This document shows, in pieces, positions 51,419 to 60,843 of a DNA stretch of 64,000 nt. The notes below the pieces were generated by a model. It was not told the origin of the DNA. It was given only the letters and a program-made list of their open reading frames with translations, and ran no database searches. Numbering within the stretch: position 1 is the stretch's first letter; each line of letters opens with the position of its first letter. Position numbers and translations under genes: made by a program. The stretch is taken from contig JAJEGS010000016.1 in NCBI GenBank assembly GCA_022819745.1, forward strand, positions 62,001-126,000, in the 5' to 3' direction. The DNA comes from Candidatus Latescibacterota bacterium (GTDB lineage: Bacteria; Latescibacterota; UBA2968; UBA8231).

Positions 51419-52606
51419 TCAACCAGCGGCCTCGCTGTGCGAAGGTAGGCCGCAAAACTGCTCGTAGTCAATTAGCTCGGTGACAGTCGGGCTGTCGCCG
51501 CACACTGGGCACTCGCTGTCGCGCCGGAGCTTGAGTTCGCGGAATTTCATCTCTAAGGCATCGTAGAGCACCACCCTCCCTACCAAGGAGGTGCCCTGTC
51601 CCAATAGCAGCTTGACGACCTCGGTGGCCTGTACTAGCCCGATGATGCCGGGCAATACCCCTAAGACCCCACCCTCGGCGCAGCTTGGCACCTCTCCGGG
51701 CGGCGGCGGCTCGGGATAAAGGCAGCGATAGCACGGGCCGTCCCCGGGCACGTACACGGTGGCTTGGCCCTCAAAGCGAAAAATGCTGCCGTCCACCACG
51801 GGCTTTTTCTGCATTACAGCCGCGTCGTTGACCAAATAGCGGGTCGGAAAGTTGTCGCAGCCATTGACCACGATGTCGTAGCCATCCATGACCTCGAAAA
51901 TATTGTGCGAAGTCAACAGTTCGTAGTGCGGGTGTATCTCAATGCCAGGGTTGATGTCGAGCAACCGGTCGCGGGCGGCCTCGACCTTGGGCCGACCGAG
52001 ATCGGACTCGCCGAACAGCACTTGCCGCTGCAAATTGCTCTTATCGACCACATCGGCATCCACCAAGCCGATCTTGCCGACACCAGCCGCAGCCAAGTAC
52101 AGGGCCGTCGGGCAACCCAAGCCACCCGCTCCCACCAGTAACACCCGGCCCTTGAGCAACTGCTGCTGCCCCTTCTCCCCTACCTCGGGCAGGATGAGAT
52201 GCCGGGCGTAGCGCTGCGAGTCCTCTTCGGAGAGCAGGCCACCCTGCTCGATTTCAAAGCCAGCGTCCTTCCAGCCTTTGATGCCGCCGATCATGGACTT
52301 GGCATTGGTGTAGCCCAGAAAGGCCAAATCGCGCGCTGCCAAGGCCGAGCGGTTGCCCCCGGCGCAATAGAGCACGATTTCCGCGTCGCGATCTACGGTC
52401 ACGTCTTCTTCGATGTTGAGCTCCAAAAAACCGCGTGGGATCAACTCAGCCCCGGGGATATAGCCGTCCATAACTTCTTCCCGCTCGCGTACATCTATGA
52501 CGTGAACCGATCGACCAGCTTGGAGGGCCGCTTGGACCTCAGCCGGAGTCACTTCGGCGATTTCGGCCTTTACGCTCGCTAATAGCTGATTAGATGTAAC
52601 AGTCAT
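51419..52606 (-). CDS. rhodanese-MoeB/ThiF fusion, sulfur-carrier adenylyltransferase
   Basis: 395 residues. A rhodanese domain comes first (about 15-120) with the persulfide Cys81 in LYCAGGNRS. The E1-like domain follows with GAGGLG (159-164), DVVDKSNLQRQVLF and NGCDNFPTRYLVND, plus two CxxC zinc sites (Cys292/295, Cys366/369). It would adenylate a MoaD/ThiS-type carrier and receive sulfur from the adjacent desulfurase. The domain order is the reverse of eukaryotic MOCS3. No carrier gene is visible in the window. Its ATG overlaps the desulfurase stop. Confidence 0.92.
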   Translation of the reverse strand: MTVTSNQLLASVKAEIAEVTPAEVQAALQAGRSVHVIDVREREEVMDGYIPGAELIPRGFLELNIEEDVTVDRDAEIVLYCAGGNRSALAARDLAFLGYTNAKSMIGGIKGWKDAGFEIEQGGLLSEEDSQRYARHLILPEVGEKGQQQLLKGRVLLVGAGGLGCPTALYLAAAGVGKIGLVDADVVDKSNLQRQVLFGESDLGRPKVEAARDRLLDINPGIEIHPHYELLTSHNIFEVMDGYDIVVNGCDNFPTRYLVNDAAVMQKKPVVDGSIFRFEGQATVYVPGDGPCYRCLYPEPPPPGEVPSCAEGGVLGVLPGIIGLVQATEVVKLLLGQGTSLVGRVVLYDALEMKFRELKLRRDSECPVCGDSPTVTELIDYEQFCGLPSHSEAAG

Positions 52607-53805
52607 ACTCTCTCCTCGATTGCTAATGCACCGTCGCGCAAGCGCTCGACCTGAGCAACGGTGCGGTCAATGGCAAATTCTACTTCTACCATAGTATTAA
52701 AACGTCCCAACCCAAAGCGCAGAGAAGCCCGCGCCAAATCGTCGTTTACGCCGATGGCTTTGAGGACGTGTGAGGGCGCGCTCGTCCGCGATGAACAGGC
52801 CGCGCCCGCAGACAACGCGATCTCGCGCAATCCCAAAAGCAGTTCGGTTCCGTCCACCCCAGGGAAGCTCACGTTGAGATTGCCCGGCAGGCGCTCTTCC
52901 GCATGGCCGTTGACGACCAAAGGGCCGAGCGCGGCCTCCAGCCCGGCGCACAACCGTCGCCGCATTTGCACCAATCGCGCTGCTTCCTCGGTCATCTCCT
53001 CGCGCCCCAACTGACAGGCACGTCCCAAGCCGACGATCCCCGGCACGTTGAGGGTGCCGCCACGCAGGCCGCGTTCCTGCCCGCCACCCTCGACTTGGGC
53101 CTGCAAGCGCACGCGCGGCTTGCGCGAGCGCACGTAGAGAAAACCGACGCCCTTGGGAGCGTAGAGCTTGTGGCCAGAAGCCGAAAGCAGGTCAATGCCG
53201 AGCGTTTCCACATCGAGTGGCACCTTGCCAACGGCTTGGGCTGCGTCGCAGTGCCACAAGACGCCACGCTCGCGAGCTAGCCGCCCGATATCCTCTAGCG
53301 GCTGCAAGACCCCAATCTCGTTGTTGGCAGCCATGAGCGAGATAAGGGCCGTCCGCGGCGTGATAGCCGCCGCGAGTTGGTCGAGGTCAATCTGGCCGTA
53401 GCGGTCCACAGGCAGATAAGTCACCTCTACTCCTTGCTGCTCCAAGGTGTGGCAGCACTCCAAGACGGCCTTGTGCTCAATGGCACAGGTGACGATGTGC
53501 GCTCCAAGGGGCACCATCTGCACTGCGCCTTTGATGGCCAAATTGTTGGCTTCCGTAGCTCCGGCCGTAAAGACGATCTCCTGAGCACGCGCGCCGATTA
53601 ACCCGGCGATCTCTTCCCGTGCCTTTTCGACCGCGTCGGCGGCGGCCAAACCAAAGGCGTGGGTCTTGCTGGACGCATTGCCGAAGTGCGTGCCGAAGTA
53701 CGGCAACATGTCCGCCAAGACGCGCGGGTCCACCGGCGTAGTGGCCATGTTGTCCATATAAACTGGAATTTGCACGGCTCGTCGCTCAGGCGCTGAAGGA
53801 CTCAC
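52603..53805 (-). CDS. cysteine desulfurase, IscS/NifS type
   Basis: 400 residues from a GTG that overlaps the HesB gene; ATG at 53757 (MDNMATTPVDP) is the most conserved possible start. Visible are the start VYMDNMATTPVDPRV, EHKAVLECCHTL, HCDAAQAVGKV, the PLP lysine Lys213 in SGHKLYAPKG and the sulfur-acceptor Cys337 in SAGAACSSRTSAPSHVLKAIG. It releases sulfur from cysteine as an enzyme persulfide. Between the HesB-type carrier and the rhodanese-MoeB gene, it could feed both Fe-S assembly and thio-transfer. Confidence 0.94.
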   Translation of the reverse strand: MSPSAPERRAVQIPVYMDNMATTPVDPRVLADMLPYFGTHFGNASSKTHAFGLAAADAVEKAREEIAGLIGARAQEIVFTAGATEANNLAIKGAVQMVPLGAHIVTCAIEHKAVLECCHTLEQQGVEVTYLPVDRYGQIDLDQLAAAITPRTALISLMAANNEIGVLQPLEDIGRLARERGVLWHCDAAQAVGKVPLDVETLGIDLLSASGHKLYAPKGVGFLYVRSRKPRVRLQAQVEGGGQERGLRGGTLNVPGIVGLGRACQLGREEMTEEAARLVQMRRRLCAGLEAALGPLVVNGHAEERLPGNLNVSFPGVDGTELLLGLREIALSAGAACSSRTSAPSHVLKAIGVNDDLARASLRFGLGRFNTMVEVEFAIDRTVAQVERLRDGALAIEERV

Positions 53806-54109
53806 CGCATCCGCAGGTGGTGCGGGCGTTGGGGTTTTCGATCTTAAAACCCGCCCCCATCAACCCATCGTGGTAGTCGAGGATCACACCGTTGAGATAA
53901 AGGCTGCTCTTCATGTCGATAAATACTTTGACGCCGTCTATCTCAAAGACGTGGTCCATGTCGCCGGCATTTTCCTCGAAATCAAGCTTGTACTGGAATC
54001 CCGAACACCCTCCACCCATTACACCCATGCGCAGCCCATGCCCCTCGTTGCCCTGTTCGCTGAGCAAGCCCTTGATTTTTTCGGCTGCCGCTTCCGTTAT
54101 AGTTACCAT
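53786..54109 (-). CDS. HesB/IscA/ErpA-type iron-sulfur carrier
   Basis: 107 residues from the ATG at 54109, preceded by GAGGGG five bases away; the longer frame to 54223 overlaps the MerR gene. The three conserved cysteines occur in GGGCSGFQYKLDF and TCGCGESF (CxC), the pattern of A-type Fe-S carriers. It probably accepts a cluster built elsewhere and passes it to targets. isc/suf scaffold genes are not in the window. The stop overlaps the desulfurase start by about 20 bases. Confidence 0.92.
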   Translation of the reverse strand: MVTITEAAAEKIKGLLSEQGNEGHGLRMGVMGGGCSGFQYKLDFEENAGDMDHVFEIDGVKVFIDMKSSLYLNGVILDYHDGLMGAGFKIENPNARTTCGCGESFSA

Positions 54110-54117
54110 ATTTCCCC

Positions 54118-54579
54118 TCAAGATTCGTAAATAGCGCATTCGATAAGGTCGGGCACCTCGTCGTGCCGCCGATAGACCTCGCAGTGGTGGCAATCCCGCT
54201 CTACTACCTTGACCGTACAGCAAAAACAGCCACTGAGAATTTCAATGGCCCGCCGGTTCCGCTCCTTCATACGCGAATACTGGCGAATGCGCTCGTCGAT
54301 CCGACGCTCTTGCTCGGTGAGGTGCTCGACGAGCTCGCGCGCCAAGCCGCCACCCGACTCATTGCAGTGCTTCAGGTTGAAGAACACGCGAATATGTTCT
54401 AGCTCGAACCCCAAATCCTTGAGGCTTTGGACGATTTGCAAGCGGCGCAACTGCGCTTCCGAATACAGGCGAAACCCACCTGCGGTGCGCTCTTCTGGCT
54501 CGACGATTCCCAGTTCTTCATAGTAGCGAATCGTGCGCGGTGTGACCCCGGCCTTGGCGGCCAAATCCCCTATTTGCAT
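54118..54579 (-). CDS. MerR-family regulator with cysteine-rich C-terminus
   Basis: 153 residues from the ATG at 54579. An N-terminal winged helix (MQIGDLAAKAGVTPRTIRYY, then GFRLYSEAQLRRL) and a dimerisation coiled coil (QERRIDERIRQYSRMKERNRR) are followed by Cys118, 120, 121, 130 and 133 in CFCC and CHHC, with Cys72 and Cys148 beyond. This suits a metal, [Fe-S] or thiol sensor. It heads the sulfur/Fe-S operon, and a MerR-type operator lies inside its own promoter. Confidence 0.9.
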   Translation of the reverse strand: MQIGDLAAKAGVTPRTIRYYEELGIVEPEERTAGGFRLYSEAQLRRLQIVQSLKDLGFELEHIRVFFNLKHCNESGGGLARELVEHLTEQERRIDERIRQYSRMKERNRRAIEILSGCFCCTVKVVERDCHHCEVYRRHDEVPDLIECAIYES

Positions 54580-54611
54580 GGAGAATCCTTCGCTGCGAAG
54601 TTCTGGCAAGC

Positions 54612-54640
54612 AATGTACTTGACGTGAACGTAAGTGTCAA
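54612..54640 (-). promoter_or_regulatory. MerR-type promoter with operator in the spacer
   Basis: On the minus strand TTGACA (54635-54640) and TACATT (54612-54617) are 17 bases apart, and the whole spacer is the imperfect dyad CTTACGTTCACGTCAAG (54618-54634), built from two ACGT cores. This matches the CTTACGT-N-ACGTAAG class of MerR-family operators. The start site would be about 30 bases upstream of the regulator ATG. Confidence 0.8.
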
Positions 54641-54729
54641 TGAATCGACCCCATGGAGCCTATTATCCTATATTCTATAAATAAGATATGGTAAACCAAC
54701 ATCTCCGAAAGAGCGAGGAGATAAGCGCA

Positions 54730-55290
54730 ATGATCGCGCGCATTGCATTCTGTCTAGTCTGGCTGACCACTCCCCTAACAGCTACGACAGTCCAGCGCTT
54801 CGACCTAGCAGCCTTGACTGCCAACGCCGAACGCATCGTCGTCGGAGTCTGTCGCCAAGCCCAGCCCCAATGGGTACGCGGGCAGATCTATACCCGCTAT
54901 GTGTTCTCCGTCTCCCAGGCCATCAAAGGGCCAGCGATCTCGCAACTGGAATTGCACCTGCCCGGCGGACATCTGCAAGGCACTGTTACCCGCATTGTCG
55001 GCATGCCCATCTTCGCCCCCGGTGACGAGGCCGTGCTCTTTCTCACCGCGGCGAACGCCTTGGGACACGCCTGGCCAGTCGGACTAGCTCAAGGCCACTT
55101 CGCCATCAAGCGCAACGCCGCCAATAAACCACGAGTCTTTCAAGAACTAAATGGCCTTGCGCTGCACACCGAACTGCACAGCCCAGCCAAAAAGGCACCG
55201 CCCGACGAACCCGTCCAAGGTATGCCGCTCGATCAGTTTTTGGCGCGGGTGCGCACCTTGACCGAAGGCCAAACACGCGATGCGCACTAG
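54730..55290 (+). CDS. secreted protein of unknown function paired with matrixin
   Basis: 186 residues from the ATG at 54730, which has AGGAG nine bases upstream; the track's start at 54688 lacks a site. A signal peptide ends near PLTATT. The mature part is beta-rich: LTANAERIVVGVCRQAQ, SVSQAIKGPAISQLELHLPGG, GTVTRIVGMPIFAPGDEAVLFL and VGLAQGHFAIKR. The stop overlaps the matrixin start by 11 bases, so the pair is coupled. It could be a chaperone, inhibitor or partner of the protease; nothing in the sequence proves it. Confidence 0.7.
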   Translation: MIARIAFCLVWLTTPLTATTVQRFDLAALTANAERIVVGVCRQAQPQWVRGQIYTRYVFSVSQAIKGPAISQLELHLPGGHLQGTVTRIVGMPIFAPGDEAVLFLTAANALGHAWPVGLAQGHFAIKRNAANKPRVFQELNGLALHTELHSPAKKAPPDEPVQGMPLDQFLARVRTLTEGQTRDAH

Positions 55291-57808
55291 CAGCCTACTG
55301 CTTGGCGGCCTGCTCGTCGCCATGCCCAGCCACGGCTTTCTCATCCAGACCTTTGAATCCCGATTTGGCAACCAAGTCCAGCAGACCTGGCGCCTCCCCG
55401 ACCGCATTTCCTTTGTGCTCCACGCCGCTGGTTCTGACGATCTATCCCCTGCTCAGACCCATGCGTTGATCCGCGAGAGTTTTCAGGTCTGGAGCGACGT
55501 AACTACGGCACAGGTGGAATTTGTCGATCAGGGCACAACCCAAAACAGCGTCCCAACGCAAAGAGATAGGCGCAACCTGATCTACTTCGACGAGACAGGA
55601 CGCTACCTAAACGCCCCGCCCGAAACCGGCGTCATCGCCATAACCCGCATCCAGTCCCATTTTGCGACCGGCCACATCACCGATGCGGATATCATCTTTA
55701 ACGGGCGCGACTTCCGCTTTTCCACTGGTCTATTTGTTCAGCCCGGCAATTGGATAAATCTCAAAGACGTAGCCGTCCACGAAATCGGCCACCTGCTCGG
55801 GCTTGAACACACCCCGCTCGACGGCCCCCCGCATATCCGCCCGACCATGAACCCCTTCAACCACAGCGACGACTCCGGCGAAGCGCAAAGCCTCGAACCC
55901 GACGACATCGCTGGCGTCAGCTTCCTCTATCCGGCCATTGACTATCAAGCCAGCGTCGGCAGCATCGCCGGCCAAGTCCAAGACTTCGACCAACAGCCAC
56001 TTTTCGGCACGCACATCAAGGCCGAAAACCTCGACACCGGCGAACTGTTCAGCACCGTTTCGGGTGCCGACCCAAACGCCGTCACAATCGGGCACTACCG
56101 GCTGCACGGCTTGACGCCGGGCCGCTACCGCCTGAGCCTCGCGCCCATTGCCGGGGCGATTAACGAAGAAAACTTCGGCGGTATTTTCACTAATTTTGCC
56201 ACTGGATTCCCCGCAGAGTTCTACGACAACGCCCGCAACAATACCTATGCTCGCATTCTCGACTTGGCTGCAGCCCAGCACATCGACAATGTCGATTTCA
56301 TCTCCGATTTTGCCGTGCCCGGCTATCCCTTCGTAGTCCCCATAGCCATAGTCACCAACACCCCCGATACCCAAGGCCCTTATCCACTGCGCGTCGCAGC
56401 CCGCGATGCCGCCAGCGTGTGGCTCCTCTATCAGATTGATGGCGGGAGCATCCAGAACTTGCAAATGCAGCAGCGAGATAGCCTCTTCATCGCCCAAATT
56501 CCCGGCCAGCACGTCGGCACGCGCATCGCCTATCAGATCAAGGCCCACGGTGCCGACGGCAAGGTCTCGCACTTTCCCCATGCGGACGCTTGGCTCGACT
56601 TCACCATCGTCGAACTGACCGGGGCCCCATTGGCCTTTACTGCCTTGCGCGGCGACGACGCCATTGGCGTGGTCGATACAGGTACCCGCCGCGAGCTAGC
56701 GCGCATCCCCGTCGGCGACGAGCCGATCCAGATGATCCTAGCCGACGACCAACTCTTCGTGTCCAACCTCTCGTCGAATGACCTCCGCATCATCGACACC
56801 GCGACTTTCCAAGTCCAAGCGCACATCGAGACCGCGGTCCAGCCCCTCGACCTAGCCCTTGCGCCCGACGGCAAAACGCTCTACGCGACCAACTCGGGCA
56901 CGAATGCGCTGACCATCGTCGATGTTGAGTCGGGCCAAGCGCGCACCGTTGAGATCGCCGACACGAGTGAAGGACTATACGGCATTGCCGCCACCGCCGA
57001 CAAGATATTCACCACCGACATCGCCGACAGCCAAGTCCTCGTCCTCTCGCCGCGAGGCCGCATAATCGACCGCATCCCAGTACCACCGAAACCGCGCTCG
57101 CTCGCGCTCGCACCCAACGGCAAGACGCTGTACGTAACCAGCATGGACACGGGCCGCTTGACTGCCATAGACGCCGATGGCGCAACCGTCGCGCGCACCA
57201 TCGACTTAGGCGTCAGCGGCACCTTTGCCATCGCACCCAGCCCGGATGGCCGCAAGCTCTATTTGACCGCTCATGGAGAAGGTGCTCTACTCGTCGTCGA
57301 TGTGGCCAGCGGAACCTTGCGCAAAAAGCTCGCCATCGGCCGCAATCCACGGGCCATTGCTTTTTCGCCCGACGGCACGCAGGCGTACGTCACCAGTTCC
57401 TTTTCCAATGAGATCCACATCGTCGATGCCGTGCGCGACTCCGTTGTCGGCCACTACGCAACCGGCCAGAATCCACGCGGCATCGCGCTGACACAGCCAG
57501 TTTGGCCCACCATCGAGTCCCAACACCCGATCCATTTCGCCCTGGCACCGGCCTTCCCCAACCCCTTCAACGGCTCGACGCAAATCACCTACACACTCGC
57601 CGCCGAGTCCCCGGTCGAACTGCGCGTGTACAACGCCCTCGGCCAAGCCGTGCGCACCCTTTTGCGCCAGCATCGGAAAGCGGGGACGCATCATATTCAT
57701 TGGGATGGAAGAGACGATCAAGGACGGCCACTGGCCAGCGGCACCTACTTGCTCATCATGCGCGCTGGCGCGGTGCGCCAAACGACGAAGATGTTACTCT
57801 TGCGCTGA
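55280..57808 (+). CDS. secreted matrixin-type metalloprotease with beta-propeller and FlgD-like C-terminus
   Basis: 842 residues. A signal peptide ends near PSHGF. A matrixin-like catalytic domain has the zinc site HEIGHLLGLEH (167-177) preceded by a full TxDADIIFN-type strand, and a Met-turn-like TMNPF. A carboxypeptidase-regulatory-like Ig region follows (about 225-330), then a seven-ish blade YVTN/NHL propeller (VAPDGKTLYATNSGTNALTIVD type, about 455-745) and a C-terminal FlgD-Ig-like domain (LAPAFPNPFNGSTQITYTL, LRVYNALGQAVRTLL). The ending resembles type IX or surface sorting domains of FCB bacteria. Confidence 0.9.
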   Translation: MRTSSLLLGGLLVAMPSHGFLIQTFESRFGNQVQQTWRLPDRISFVLHAAGSDDLSPAQTHALIRESFQVWSDVTTAQVEFVDQGTTQNSVPTQRDRRNLIYFDETGRYLNAPPETGVIAITRIQSHFATGHITDADIIFNGRDFRFSTGLFVQPGNWINLKDVAVHEIGHLLGLEHTPLDGPPHIRPTMNPFNHSDDSGEAQSLEPDDIAGVSFLYPAIDYQASVGSIAGQVQDFDQQPLFGTHIKAENLDTGELFSTVSGADPNAVTIGHYRLHGLTPGRYRLSLAPIAGAINEENFGGIFTNFATGFPAEFYDNARNNTYARILDLAAAQHIDNVDFISDFAVPGYPFVVPIAIVTNTPDTQGPYPLRVAARDAASVWLLYQIDGGSIQNLQMQQRDSLFIAQIPGQHVGTRIAYQIKAHGADGKVSHFPHADAWLDFTIVELTGAPLAFTALRGDDAIGVVDTGTRRELARIPVGDEPIQMILADDQLFVSNLSSNDLRIIDTATFQVQAHIETAVQPLDLALAPDGKTLYATNSGTNALTIVDVESGQARTVEIADTSEGLYGIAATADKIFTTDIADSQVLVLSPRGRIIDRIPVPPKPRSLALAPNGKTLYVTSMDTGRLTAIDADGATVARTIDLGVSGTFAIAPSPDGRKLYLTAHGEGALLVVDVASGTLRKKLAIGRNPRAIAFSPDGTQAYVTSSFSNEIHIVDAVRDSVVGHYATGQNPRGIALTQPVWPTIESQHPIHFALAPAFPNPFNGSTQITYTLAAESPVELRVYNALGQAVRTLLRQHRKAGTHHIHWDGRDDQGRPLASGTYLLIMRAGAVRQTTKMLLLR

Positions 57809-58747
57809 TTCTACTGATTCGATAAACCCATCGACGCTGAAATAGCGAAACCCCGTATCGCAAAGCATGGTCACTAGCCGGGCCTCTGGGGCTAGGGTAC
57901 TGGCCACCTGCAAGCTGGCCGCCACATTGGCCCCAGACGACGGCCCCAACAGCAACCCTTCCTCGCGGGCCAAGCGGCGGGTGTAGTGAAAAGCCTCGTC
58001 GTCGTCTATCTGCACGACCTGGTCAATCAGTTCCCGATCGAGAACTTCGGGCACAAAACCCGCGCCAATCCCCTGAATACCGTGTAAATCAGCTACGCCC
58101 CCCGAGAGCACGGGCGAGCGCTTAGGTTCGACCGCTACTATGTACACGTCTGGCACGGCCTGCTTGAGCACTTCCCCAACGCCGGTTATGGTGCCACCAG
58201 TCCCTACCCCAGCGACAAAGGCGTCCAGCTCACCTCCGGTAGCCGCGAGGATCTCCGCGGCCGTGGCCCGGCGGTGGGCCTCCGGGTTGGCCGGGTTGGC
58301 AAATTGCTGCGGAATAAACACGCCTTCGGGATCGGCGGCCTTGAATTCTTCGGCCTTGCGGATGGCCCCCGGCATGTCTTCGGCTGCGGGCGTCAGTGCA
58401 ATTTCCGCACCGTAACTGGCCATGACTTGCCGCCGCTCCAAGCTCATGCTCTCGGGCATGGTCAGCACCAGTCGATAGCCCAGTACGGCCGCGGCGAGAG
58501 CCAACGCGATCCCGGTATTGCCACTGGTAGGCTCGACGATGGTCATGCCCTTTTTGAGTTGGCCGGCTGCCTCGGCGGCGCGGATCATGCTAACGCCGAT
58601 GCGGTCTTTGACGCTGCCGGTTGGGTTGCGCGCTTCGAGTTTGCCGTAGAGCTGGCTGCCGTTGGCTGGCGCGACGCGGTAGAGGCGCACGAGGGGCGTG
58701 TCCCCCACTAACTGCAACATGTCGTCTGCGATCTTGCGCGTGCTCAT
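57794..58747 (-). CDS. cysK: cysteine synthase, CysK type
   Basis: 317 residues from the ATG at 58747, which overlaps the TGA of the DUF255 gene; the longer frame to 58819 is an overlap artefact. O-acetylserine sulfhydrylase hallmarks: [13 protein letters not shown] lysine in [46 protein letters not shown] and the [11 protein letters not shown] phosphate loop. It makes L-cysteine from O-acetylserine and sulfide. Its 3' end overlaps the converging matrixin gene by 15 bases. It complements the desulfurase at 53 kb by making its substrate. Confidence 0.95.
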   Translation of the reverse strand: MSTRKIADDMLQLVGDTPLVRLYRVAPANGSQLYGKLEARNPTGSVKDRIGVSMIRAAEAAGQLKKGMTIVEPTSGNTGIALALAAAVLGYRLVLTMPESMSLERRQVMASYGAEIALTPAAEDMPGAIRKAEEFKAADPEGVFIPQQFANPANPEAHRRATAAEILAATGGELDAFVAGVGTGGTITGVGEVLKQAVPDVYIVAVEPKRSPVLSGGVADLHGIQGIGAGFVPEVLDRELIDQVVQIDDDEAFHYTRRLAREEGLLLGPSSGANVAASLQVASTLAPEARLVTMLCDTGFRYFSVDGFIESVESAQE

Positions 58748-60804
58748 CCCTCGGCCTTCAGTTGCTCCACCAAGTCCACAGCCGTAGTTAGCGGCCGTGA
58801 GCAAGTCGCGTCGCGGCACACGTACGCCCTGCCGCCAACTTCTAGCTTCCCCTCTAACAGCGGCAACGCAGCCTCAGCTTCACCAGCCCCAACGCCAGCG
58901 GCCAACACGACCTTATTGGGCACAAAGCACCGGTGCAATGCGGCGGCAAAAGCACGGCACTCTGCTTGATCCCCTACCAAGGCAACCTCCGTGGGCCTAG
59001 CCAAGTAGAAGTCGAGTGCGCAGAGCATTTGCGCCCCAGCGGAAGGAGCGCGGCGCAATAGCTGCTCGAAGAGGACGAGCGTTTGCTCGCCTTGCTGCCA
59101 CAACGCCTGATCGCCCTTCATCGCCCCCAAGCGCAAAAGCGCCAACGCACCCAGCGAGTTGCCCGAGGGCGTGGCGTTGTCAAACGGGTTCTTGGTGCGC
59201 ACGATCAAGTCGGTCGCCTCGGCCCCCGCATAGAAAAACCCCCCGTGCTCCTCATCCCAAAATCGCGCAACCATCTCGCCGGCCCAGTGCTCGGCGGCGG
59301 CAAAGAAGCGCAGTTCGAAACTCGCCTCATACAGGTCGAGCAGGCCGTTGACCAGACAAGCGTAATCGTCCTGATAGGCCGGAATCCGCGCCCGACCGTC
59401 CTTGTAGGTGTGCAGGAGACGGCCGTCGCAGACCATGCGTTCTAAAATAAAGTCGGCTGCCGCTACGGCCGCTCGTAGATAGCGATCCTCCCCGATAACC
59501 TGATAGGCTCGGGCCATCGCGCTGATCATCAGCCCGTTCCAAGCCGTCAGAATTTTGTCGTCGCGCTCGGGGGCAATGCGCTGTTGCCGCGCCGCAAGCA
59601 GCACCTCGCACCCGCGCTCTACGACTTGTGCCAGCCGCTCCGGCGCTACCTTGAGGAAGCGCGCAACCCCTTCTAGCTCGTTTTCCACGTGCAAGATATT
59701 GCGCCCGTGCTCGAAGTTGCCCTCGGGCACAACGCCGTAATAGCGGGCAAAGAGCGCAGCATCTTCTTCGCCTAACAGATCCTCAATCTCCTCTAACAGC
59801 CAAATAAAAAACAGGCCTTCCTCGCCCTCGCTGTCCGCGTCCTGCGCCGCGTAGAAGCCGCCTTCGGGCTGCGTCATCTCGCGCAGCACATAGCCGAGGG
59901 TGTGCTCGACGACCTCGCGGTAGAATTCGTCTTGGGTCGCCTGATAGGCTTCGAGATAGGTCCACACCAACAAGGCGTTATCGTAGAGCATTTTCTCGAA
60001 GTGGGGCACTAGCCAGCGCTCGTCCACTGAGTAGCGGTGAAAACCCCCGCCAAGCTGATCGTACATCCCCCCCCTAGCCATGCACTTGAGCGTGTGCTCC
60101 GCGATTTCTAGCGTGCGCTGATCGCCTCGCCTAACATAGCGCCGCAACAGCAGGGACAAGCTCATGCTCGGCGGAAATTTGGGCGCACCGCCAAATCCGC
60201 CAAACCTAGCGTCATACGTGGATTTAAGTTGCGAACAAGCCCCGTCGAGAACCTCTTCTCCAGGAATGCCGCCCGGCGTCAAAAACTCGGCGTGTTGCTG
60301 GAGTGCGCGCATGAGTTCGGCGGTTTTTTCGGCGACGCCAGCGCGGTTTTCCCGGTAGTAATCCGCTATCGCTTGCAGCACCCTCGGAAAGCCCGGTCGC
60401 CCGTGGCGATCTTCGGGGGGAAAGTAGGTCCCGCCGTAAAAAGGCTGCAAATCCGGCGTTAGAAACACCGTCATCGGCCAGCCCCCCTGGCCGGTCATGG
60501 CCTGCACGGCCGTCATGTAAATCTCATCGACATCGGGCCGTTCCTCGCGATCGACCTTGATGTTGATAAAGTGCTCGTTCATGCGCTGGGCGATCTGTTC
60601 GCTTTCAAAGGATTCGCGTTCCATGACGTGGCACCAATGACAGGCCGAATACCCCACTGAGAGCAAGATGGGCCGATCGGCGGCCCGGGCCGCAGCCAGC
60701 GCCTCCTCACCCCAGGGATACCAATCGACGGGATTGTGGGCGTGCTGGCGCAAGTACGGGCTGGATTCGTCGGCGAGGCGGTTGGTGTGCTTGGGATCAG
60801 ACAT
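58744..60804 (-). CDS. thioredoxin-domain DUF255 protein (YyaL/spermatogenesis-associated 20 type)
   Basis: 686 residues. The N-terminal thioredoxin-like domain [21 protein letters not shown]...[20 protein letters not shown] has the CHWC site (Cys55, Cys58). The rest is an alpha/alpha toroid similar to N-acylglucosamine epimerase or cellobiose epimerase folds ([51 protein letters not shown]). Function of the family is unclear. ATGA overlap with cysK suggests joint translation. Confidence 0.95.
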   Translation of the reverse strand: MSDPKHTNRLADESSPYLRQHAHNPVDWYPWGEEALAAARAADRPILLSVGYSACHWCHVMERESFESEQIAQRMNEHFINIKVDREERPDVDEIYMTAVQAMTGQGGWPMTVFLTPDLQPFYGGTYFPPEDRHGRPGFPRVLQAIADYYRENRAGVAEKTAELMRALQQHAEFLTPGGIPGEEVLDGACSQLKSTYDARFGGFGGAPKFPPSMSLSLLLRRYVRRGDQRTLEIAEHTLKCMARGGMYDQLGGGFHRYSVDERWLVPHFEKMLYDNALLVWTYLEAYQATQDEFYREVVEHTLGYVLREMTQPEGGFYAAQDADSEGEEGLFFIWLLEEIEDLLGEEDAALFARYYGVVPEGNFEHGRNILHVENELEGVARFLKVAPERLAQVVERGCEVLLAARQQRIAPERDDKILTAWNGLMISAMARAYQVIGEDRYLRAAVAAADFILERMVCDGRLLHTYKDGRARIPAYQDDYACLVNGLLDLYEASFELRFFAAAEHWAGEMVARFWDEEHGGFFYAGAEATDLIVRTKNPFDNATPSGNSLGALALLRLGAMKGDQALWQQGEQTLVLFEQLLRRAPSAGAQMLCALDFYLARPTEVALVGDQAECRAFAAALHRCFVPNKVVLAAGVGAGEAEAALPLLEGKLEVGGRAYVCRDATCSRPLTTAVDLVEQLKAEG

Positions 60805-60843
60805 GGTATTAATAATACGATCCGCTGGGCATTGGCGATAGAG

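Noticed and set aside
55730..56581. Long antisense open frame (283 codons) opposite the matrixin gene
   Set aside because: It mirrors the strong codon bias of the sense gene and has no start site, motif or family pattern.
57500..57808. Proof of type IX secretion
   Set aside because: The FlgD-Ig-like C-terminus is also found on surface proteins without T9SS, and no por/spr secretion genes are in the window.
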